Position numbers and translations under genes: made by a program
Notes under the pieces: model-generated
Database searches by the model: none
What the model was told of the DNA's origin: nothing
What the model saw: only the letters and a program-made list of their open reading frames with translations
DNA from: Acanthamoeba lenticulata
Lineage: Eukaryota > Discosea > Longamoebia > Acanthamoebidae
NCBI GenBank assembly: GCA_002179805.1
Contig: NAVB01000356.1
Span: 1 to 59,315, forward strand
Reading direction: 5' to 3'
DNA: 59,315 nucleotides
Part shown: piece by piece, positions 51,014-59,315 of the stretch
Layout of the letters: the number at the start of each line of letters is the position of its first letter
Position numbering within the stretch: position 1 is the stretch's first letter

Positions 51014-54000
51014 ATGGATGGAAACAGCGAAAGTCACGCCGGCGCCCCGGCAGTGGACCTCTTTGTGGAGCGCCTCCACAACGCTGCCGCATTGGGCGAC
51101 CTAGCAGCTCTCGAACTTCTTTTGGCATCGCTCCTCGAAACGGCCCAGCGCGAACGCGAACTGCGAGCGTTCATGTCCCACCATGACTCTTCACCCCTCT
51201 CTGAGCTTTCGGAGCTTCTGGCCGGTAAGGACGTCCCACTGCCGGGCCAACGGGGACGGCGACAGCGCGACGTGCGCATCCACCTGGGCATCGGACGCGA
51301 TGACGAAGGACGAGGCGACTGCTACGACCTCCTGAAAGGCCCCGACATCTACGGCCGCACGGCGCTGCACCAGGCCTGCTACCACGGACACGCCGACTGC
51401 GTCAAGCGCCTGCTTGAGTTTGATGACACTCTCCGCGGCGTCATGTTTGGTGATGGTGGTGGCCAGACACAAGCTGCCCCACCACCGACCACACCGCTTT
51501 TTTCAAAGCAACCGGCGACGCCGTCCAGTGGTGTTTCACAGCAAGGAGCCCTGCGCCAGTCGACGGTGGGCGCTGACCAAGCGCGCAACGCGCTCAAGAG
51601 GAGCATGGCCCGGTCCGTGCAGGCGCCCTCCTCCATTCCTTCCTCTTCACAGGTCGCTTCTATCGGTGGCGGCATAGCGGGTACTCTTGCCAGTGCTGCC
51701 GCTGACGCGGCGGCCGGCGCCACTCCCGAGAGTGAGAGCGCACGCGAACGTGAGGGCGAAGGCGCTCAACGACGACGGTTGGTCAACACAGCCGATAGAC
51801 GCGAGCTTTTGCCCATCATGGCGGCTATCTATCGCAACCACACTTCCTGCGTGCAAGTTTTGCTGGCGCACGACCCCGCCCTTGATGAGGTCCACTGGCA
51901 GGTACACTTGCTTACACCCAAAAACCAGGTCATAGTGTCGGGTGTGTTGTTTTTGAAGCGAAAACCCTCTCGTTGACGTTGACATTGCGGTTGTGGTTAT
52001 GGTTGTGCAGCGCTTCGCGTACGAAGACAGACAACCGTTCGTAGCGTGGAACGAAAGGTCGGTGCAGTCACTCTACTCCGTGGCACTCGATGTAAATGAC
52101 GTCTACCGCGTCAACGTGTCGCTTGATAATCTGGAGGTGCTCCTGTCACGCCACAAGCCCCACCCCAATTCGCCCGTGACTCACGACACGATGATGATGA
52201 TGTGTGATGGTGGTCCTGATACAATCACGAGTAGGTCTATAACGGGTCGGAGAGCTTCGGCAGCGCGAGGGCCAACACGGGCGTGCACAAACAGGAGGGC
52301 CGATGGTACTTTGAGGTGGAGCTGCTCACCGGTGGCCCCGCTCAGCTGGGCTGGGCTGCCCGTCAATCAATCTTCTCGGTTCTCCTCCTTCCCACCCAGT
52401 CGCCTCTTTTTTTTTTCTGCCTGTAGTTTTGGCTGTTATTCTCATTCGGCTGCTTGAGCAAATACACACAGGATATGGGAGGTGTCGGCGACGACCAGTG
52501 TTCCTATGGCTACGACGGCTTACGACGCAGGACATGGTACAACAGGAAGGCCAGGGCCTATGGTCTGAGAAGGTGGAAAGCAGGAGGTTTGTTCCGCCCT
52601 CAAACGTTTGAGCCCTGCTGCTCGCTCAGGCACCTCACGACAGACACCTAACCCTAAAATCTTCCCGAACATAGACATCGTGGGATGCGAGTTCGACCGG
52701 AGCAACGACCAAATCAGTTATTATCTGAACGGCGAGCCGATGGGTGTTGCCTTCACGGACATCGATGAGCACATCAAGCTTTTCCCTGCCGTCAGGTATG
52801 TAATACACAGCACTGATATTCTCTGTCGTGCACGCTCTTGAGGAGCCATGTTATGGTTCGCCAAGGCGGTTGGCGGTGAGTACTGAGAGAGACCCTCCCT
52901 TCCTCAAGCTTGGAGGATGGTGGGGCGTGCCGTTTCAATTTCGGACGACGCGGAGGTGGCGGATTCAAGCACCTGCCGGAGGGCTGCAAGTCCTTCTACG
53001 AGCTGATCCCCGAGGAGCAGGCTCGTCTGGCCCACCAAAAACTGCGCTACCTCCACGGCACATTCGTCCCCCAACAGGATATGCGTACTTGCTCGCCCCC
53101 TTCCCGCCTCCCAATCCAGCGCAGCGGCTCTTTTTCTTCATGGTACTCTGGGGCTGACGCTTTCGTGCTGCTGTGCTACAGGCCTGCCCATCATGGCCTT
53201 GGGCACCCAGCGGCTGAAGCTGCCGCTCGCCTGGGCAACTCGCTACACCACTGGCTCGGACATGCTGGAGCTGCTTCTTAACGGCGCCGGCTCGCAAGCC
53301 AAGGCCAAGCAGCTGCGCTTGCTTTCGGTTGCCACCAGCAAGGAGGAACTTTTGATGCCCCTGCCGCACCTGGCCAGCTCCTGCGGCAACGACGCTGTTC
53401 TTCGTTGGTGCCTCGAGCAAAGCCAGACTGACGGCGCTTCAGGCAAGACCAAGAAGTCCAAGTCGTCCACGGATGCCAAGTTGTTCGATCTCGCCCACGA
53501 TCGCGACCGTATTGGCCGGACGGCCCTGCACTACGCAGCGGCTGCCGGCCATTTCGCATGCGTCACGCTCCTGGTCGAACAGGCCCACTGCCCGCCGGAC
53601 GTCGCTGTCATTAAGCCGGCGAACTCGAAACCATTAATCGACGGTCGCACCAACGTGAGCGAATCCATCACCACGACAGCCACCGACAACGCGCCTTGTG
53701 AGGCCACCAGGGGCACGACGCCACTGCATCTGGCCTGTCGCGCGGGTTCACGGGACGTGGTGGACTACCTTTATCATCGCCATGTGGCCATGGGCAGCCA
53801 GCGCAAGCCGGCCAAGAAGGGGCACAAAGTGAGCCTGCCAGTGGACGAGTTCGGCTCCACCCCACTGGCCGATGCCGCCAACTGCGGCCACACGGACCTC
53901 GTGGCCCACCTCATCGCGCCTGTAACAGTCGCGGATAGCGAGGGTGAGGGGCGCAGGGAGCCCGGCCTTGCGTGGCCCATCCCGATCAGGCCGTCTCACG

Positions 54001-57000
54001 GAGAGTCGATCTTCGCAGCAGCAATCAAGTCGGGGATCGTCGATGTTGTTCGCCTCCTGGTCGACGAAGTCCGCCGACGCGATAAGCGCAAGCTCAAGGA
54101 GTTTGTCAATTACTCCCCGCCTGGCTATTTGCTGCCCCTCGAGCTGGCTGCCCAATTAGAATCAGCAGAGTGCCTCGAGCTAATTCTCTCCCTGCGTGAC
54201 GAAACAACCGGTTAGTTTCGCTTCTCTTCCGTGGCCTCATTCATTCGCCTCTGCCACTAACCTTTTTTTTTTGGGTCTTCCATCCAGGCGAACGCTTAGT
54301 TTCGCTGTCAACGGGAGGCGATCCGGGCGTCCCACCCATCTTTTATACTGCGGTCAGTCCCTCCACTGCCTGCCTTGAGCTGGTACGTGCACGGCTGTGG
54401 CATTTTATCATCTTCCTGCTCATCTCATGGTTTCTGGCTACACATCGTACGTGTGGCAGATGCTGGCCGAAGGGGCCCCAACGTGGACGGTCTCAGGCAA
54501 GACCCTCCTTCACGTGTGCGCGTCCAATGGTACCTGTACCTTCTATTTCGCTCGGTCCAAGCACCACTCAACGCGGTGGTTTGGGTCATTAATTTTCTGC
54601 CTCTTGTGGTTTCTTCATGCGCCCAAATCAGGAAACCTGGCCGGCACGGAGCTTCTCCTCAGGATGCACAACGAGGGAAAGCTTGTAGTTGACGTCGATG
54701 CTGAAGACTCGAGCATGGTGGGCGCTACGCCCCTTCACGCGGCCGTCATCAATGACACTACGCCTCCCAAGCTTGTACACGCCTCCGCTGACATGTCCTG
54801 CCGTGGCCAACATGCACCCACGCACTGTCCTTGTTGTTGGTTTTCATTCACACCATTCTGACACACACCACCCACAGTTGGCCGCATTGCTCGACGCCGG
54901 CGCTAATCCCAAGAAGCACCTCCATAACGGTCCGTGGGCCTGACGAAGGCTCTCTCCTTCTTGTTGTGCAATTCCCTTACTTGCAGTTCTTTTGGGGGCC
55001 AACTGGTGTAGACGATTCTTCGATGCTGTTGCACGCCACTCGATCTGGCGGGGCCAAGCTTGTCGAGGAGCTGCTGTTGCGTAACATGGACATCGAGGAG
55101 GCCGACAGCTTCGGTCATAGGCCCATGGCCGCTGCGCTCACCCGCTCGTACCACCCGCCGTCTTTCTTGGCAGTAGTCTTTTATATATTAATTAGTTAAT
55201 TAATTTTATGACATTACTTAACTGGGATCGACAACACAGGTACTCATTGGCGATGCAGACGAGCGGATACCAGACGCTGCTGCGGCTGCTCGAAGCCGGG
55301 GCCAAGATCAAGTGGGGTGCCATTCCGCTCGCGGACATCCCGTGCTCGAGCAAAGCTGTGCCCCAGCAGGAGCTGATCAAAAGCCGGCATACGGCCACCT
55401 ACTTTGATGCGGGAAAGCTCGACTACCAGGTCATCATCGGAGGACTCCTGAACGCCACTCACCCTCCCGGTACTCCACTCTTCTCCACCCGCCCTCCTTC
55501 TTCCCTTCCTCCTCCTCGTGTCGTCTGTCGGTGGTCATTGCTCACGACGCTGTCGACAGGTCTGTATTTCCTGTCGACGAAGCACTCTCTGTGGGATGTG
55601 ACTTACTTCGATGTACGCGCCTCCCCCCCCCCCGGCCCCGTGCCTGACTTTTTAGCTACGGTTGCACCTGGTTGGCCTTGCCTGCAGCGAGCTGACCATG
55701 GCGCACTGGTCTTTGGTGTGTATGTGTATGTGTGTTTGTATGTGTGTGCGCATGTGCGTGATGGTCGTAGGGAGATTTGATGCGCCGGAACAGCCACTCG
55801 GCCACGCTGGTGGGCGACACGATCGTTCTGTTCGGCGGCGTACAGTTTGAGGAATCACAAACGCAACGGCCAAAACAGACCTACTTTAACGACACCTACT
55901 TCATCGACGTTGTCCAGTACGCTCGAGCTTGTTCCTTCTTCCTCACCCGGACGAGGAACTCACTTTCTCTCGCCTCTCCGGGTCCACCTGTTATCACAAT
56001 ACAGTGGCAGCGCGCAGCGACCATTGCTGATGGGTCTGCCGCCAGCGCCGCGAGAGAGTCACACAGCCACCCGGGTGGGGAACAAGATCTACATTATCTA
56101 CGGCTGCGACAACTCGGCCTTTATCGACGACATCGTGGTGCTCGACATGGACACCTGCGAGTGGACGCACCCGGTCATCGCCTCGCTCCAGCGGCCGTCT
56201 TCCCGCTTCGGCCACAGTGCCACGCTCGTGGGCGACCACGAGATATGGTACCGTATCTCTGCATCGACTGTCTGGGTCTGGAGCCTGGATCGTGCTGTCT
56301 GTTGCTGATGATGTCGATCCGCCTCGGCGTGCCTCGCGTGACAGGATCTACGGCGGCATCAACCGCGTCGTGACCGTGGCCGGACGGACGCACCTCGTGG
56401 CGTCGGACCCCGACTGGCACGTTTTGGACACGCTCACGATGACGTGGCGCACGATTCGCGCCAGCCCGACCGCGCAGGTACCCAGGCCGCGTGCCAACCA
56501 CACGGCCACGCTCGTGGGCGACGACATCTACATCTTGTGCGGCAAGTCCTCGCAGGAGTTCAACGACCTCTGGATCTTCAACACGAGTGCCCCATCCCCG
56601 CTCCACGCAGCTTGACTTGAGGCCTCGCGCGCTCACACACATACACACAACAGAAAACCACTTGTGGCGGCAGCAGGAGCTGGTCAAGGACCATCCTGGC
56701 TCCGGGCTCAGCTCGCATTCGTGCTCGCTGGTTGACGGCAACAAGCTCGTGATCTACGGCGGCGAGACCGGCGTGATCGTGCGTGACGAAGTGTGCTGCA
56801 TTGAGACCGGTACACACTGCAGCATTTATTATTCGCTCTTGCGTACTCGGCTCGTGAGTTGGGTGGTGCTGACGATCACTCCTCTTGCAGGCGTGCTCTC
56901 GGCGGCATCGGCGGACATGGACAAGGTGTGGCACGAGCGCGAGGACACGGGTGACGTCGAGTTTGTGCTGCCCTCGGGCGAAACTGTGACCGCTCATCGG

Positions 57001-58560
57001 GTCATCCTGAGCGCCCTCTCTCACTTCTTCCGATCCCTCTTTGCCCGCCACCCCTCCTCTCTTGCCGCCCACGTACGCCCAACCCCAGTTTTATTTTTAT
57101 TTTTATTTTTATTTTTATTTTTTAAGAAAATACTTTGTGTTGTTGTTGTTATTGATAAACCAATTCCTTGTACGTGCGTAGGGCCGCAAGCAAAGCGAGC
57201 AAGCAAAGAGGCAACAAATCCGACTCGAGCACCACGTCAGCAAAGAGCACTTGGAGATCGTGCTCCGCTTCATCTACACCGATACGATCGATGTCGACAA
57301 CATCGCAGGTCTTCCCGCCAAGGGATCTTTCGTACGGGGCCTTCTCCTTTCCCCTCAGCCACATGTGGCTCTCTCTCTCTCTCTCTCCCGATCTGTGGCT
57401 CACTCTCTCGCGATCGTTCCAGTGCGCGGCGCCGCCATACGTGCTCGAGTTGGTCGATGCGGCCAAGTTCTTCATTGAAGAGCGGCTGGGCCAATTTGTG
57501 GCCCGGCTGCTGCGCAAGGCGACGCCCTCTCCGCGCGACACGGCCGACTGCGCATTCCGCTCCCTCAAGCCCTTCCTGAACAATATCGTGCGCCTTCGTC
57601 CTCTCCCTCCATCCCTTCCCTGGGTGTAAAGCCGGTGACTCAACCTCAGGAGCTAACACAACCCCCAACGCATGCGCTCTATCTAGGAATACAGCGATGT
57701 GCGGCTCGTGTGCGAGGACAAGGTCATCAACGCCCACAAGGCCGTTCTGTCGCGCTGCCCCTACTTTGACGCCATGATGCGCATGTCGTCGAGCTCCTTC
57801 TTCATGTCGGTAGGGCCTCACCATCGTCCTGCGGCGCTTTCGTTGTTACTTTGGCTGAGTCGCGTCATTGTCTTGCAGGACGAGCATGATCAGGAGGAGG
57901 AGGACGTGGACGAGCTCGTGATCACCGACACGACCTACGACGTCCTGTTGGTCATCATGAGCTACCTCTACGAGCTGAACGATGCGGCCGACTTGGTCGA
58001 AGCAAACATGGCAGTCGACGTGCTCATCACGGCTGAGAAGTACGGCCTCGATGCCCTCAAGCTCGCATGTGAGAAGCTCATCATCAGCCTCATGGAGGTC
58101 CGCTTTTCTGTCCCTTTCGCCCACCCACGCGTCGTCGAGCCTTGGGGAAGATAAGACTCACGCACGTGTTTCTATGCAGGAGAGCATCCACATCCCGTAC
58201 TTCCTGCTGGTGGGTGACGTCTACCACGCGTCTCACCTGCGGCGCTACTGCCTGGAATCCCTCGTTGCCCGTTACGACACCATCGACGCTGCCCTGCGCG
58301 CCAACGGCGATGGCGGGGTCGAGGCCCAGCTCGAGGAGGGCAGTGAGGAGCTACGTGACGAGGTCCGTACGCTCGTGCGCGACAAGCGCCGCAAGCGCGT
58401 GACCCTCGAGACCGACTACGAGGATCTCCACGAGAAGGCCTACCTCCACGTCATGCCCGCAGCACTCGTCAATTCGCGGAAAACGGCTGCCAAGGCCGGC
58501 ATCATCTTCGGCGCTTTGGTGGGCGTTGTTGCCGCTTGGACCTACTGCCATGACGTTTGA
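51014..58560 (+). CDS. Ankyrin-SPRY-ankyrin-Kelch-BTB-BTB protein with C-terminal membrane segment
   Basis: Multi-exon gene from MDGNSESHAGAPAVDLFVER. Ankyrin-type repeats come first (DIYGRTALHQACYHGHADCV, about 51350). A SPRY domain is split over exons at about 52310-52950 (WYFEVELLTGGPAQLGWA, CEFDRSNDQISYYLNGEPMG). More ankyrin repeats lie at about 53190-55430 (GRTALHYAAAAGHFACVTLL, GTTPLHLACRAGSRDVVDYL). Kelch repeats follow at about 55560-56800 (NSHSATLVGDTIVLFGG, ESHTATRVGNKIYIIYG). Two BTB domains come next (DVEFVLPSGETVTAHRVILS at about 56960; YSDVRLVCEDKVINAHKAVL at about 57690). The end is a membrane segment, AGIIFGALVGVVAAWTY. BTB plus substrate-binding repeats suggests a Cullin-3 adaptor anchored to a membrane. 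That the whole is one gene is inferred from in-frame junctions; a split near 55450 cannot be excluded. Confidence 0.7.
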
Positions 58561-58761
58561 GTGTTTCTCCAAGTGTTGAGCTGCAAACACGCTCTCACAC
58601 GTGTTGCCCCATCCAAGAAAGAGAAGAAGAGCTTTTTTCATGCTTGCTGTTTCTGGTCGGTCGGCTGCTTTTTGGCCATGCTGCTACGTAAGCTGGCGGT
58701 TATGGTAGCGACGGAACACACGGTGAGCCGAAGCCCACCTGGATCATCTTCGGTGTCGACT

Positions 58762-59225
58762 AGCCGGCTGCGTCGCCCTCGGCCTCGGTCAGTCTCACGC
58801 CATCAGTCTCGCGCACGGCCTCGCCCAGCGCATCGACCAGCCGCACACCAACGGTCACTCCGAGCAGAACACGGAGCCCAACGCCCTCTCGCACCACCTC
58901 ACCATCCATCTCCACCTCGCGATCTCCATCGCCAAGCGTTTCGCCTTCTGCATCAAAAAGTAGCAGCCCAAGCCCATCGCGCAGCGCTTCCACTACGCCC
59001 AGCAACAGCCGCACACCAACGGTCACTCCGAGCAGAACACCCTCTCGCACTGCCTCACCATCTGTCTCCACCTCGCGATCTCCATCGCGCAGCCCAAGCC
59101 CATCCCGCAGCGCTTCGCCCACGTCCAGCAACAGCCGCACGCCCAGTCCCAGCCACACACGAACGTTAAAAGGGAGGCGGAAAAAAGCACTTTTGAGGGA
59201 GCGCCTATTGGCCTTTCTGGCGTGA
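58762..59225 (+). repeat. Imperfect tandem repeats encoding a Ser/Thr/Pro/Arg-rich frame
   Basis: A block starting CCGCACACCAACGGTCACTC at 58841 recurs at 59009 and, in part, at 59135. The spacings are 168 and 126 nt, both multiples of three. The plus frame reads SRTPTVTPSRTRSPTPSRTT-like text without stops and ends in a basic LKGRRKKALLRERL at 59225, or at a GTGAGT donor at 59222. No ATG precedes it in frame, so it would be an internal or 3' exon. The minus strand is also open over 184 codons. The frequent Ser-Pro text favours plus, but this is not certain. Confidence 0.45.
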
Positions 59226-59315
59226 GTAGATCGGGTTGGTGACCACTCGACGCCAGCTCTCGATACCCAGAACAGCATAAAGCACGATCGTATGGGCCAC
59301 TGGGCCGCAAGCACA

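Noticed and set aside
58760..59314. Minus-strand frame of 184 codons at the right end
   Set aside because: Its Leu/Gly/Val/Asp/Glu repeats are what the antisense of a Ser/Thr/Pro-coding repeat gives. It was kept only as a note in the repeat entry.

Overview
The window looks like nuclear DNA of an Acanthamoeba-like amoeba carrying an endogenous giant-virus segment. The host signs are GC-rich coding sequence, short GT-AG introns that often open with GTACG, and long multi-exon receptor and signalling genes. The viral signs are a nucleocytoplasmic large DNA virus (NCLDV) major capsid protein and a tightly packed run of virion-like genes. I could not run a database search, so organism and virus family are inferences. 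Mollivirus-like and medusavirus-like viruses are the comparisons to make first, because homologues of their capsid gene are reported from Acanthamoeba genomes.

Left edge, 1-2.0 kb: an AT-rich DDE transposon with near-identical inverted repeats, unlike everything around it.

Viral island, about 2.0-24.9 kb. At 2.0-4.0 kb two decayed copies of one small gene flank a spliced gene. At 4.0-5.5 kb lies the capsid gene, whose reading frame reaches a typical NCLDV C-terminus only if two introns are removed, leaving an 18-nt microexon. An RNase H-like gene is divergent from it. At 6.4-12.4 kb most genes are broken: a membrane-anchored PAN-like fragment, a glycosyltransferase, an F-box fragment and a kinase lacking most of its N-lobe. 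One F-box gene is intact. At 12.4-24.9 kb lies the compact virion-like cluster: a protein of about 1,200 residues, an F-box/ankyrin-type array with a one-base frameshift, acidic and basic/acidic proteins, membrane proteins and a 647-residue zinc-finger protein. The mix of intact and broken genes suggests an integrated virus in early decay.

Right edge, 24.9-25.4 kb: a broken tyrosine recombinase of Crypton/DIRS type separates the island from host genes.

Host region, 25.5-59.3 kb: a 10-exon gene for a secreted or type I membrane protein of 3,581 residues (lectin, FG-GAP, CARDB and cysteine-rich repeats); a small membrane protein; a LRRK2-like ROCO gene (LRR-Roc-COR-pseudokinase-WD40); a Sir2-like deacylase; and, divergent from Sir2, an ankyrin-SPRY-ankyrin-Kelch-BTB-BTB gene ending in a membrane segment. 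The window ends in Ser/Thr/Pro-coding repeats.

The viral genes probably once worked together in virion assembly. Nothing shows whether any of them is expressed now.
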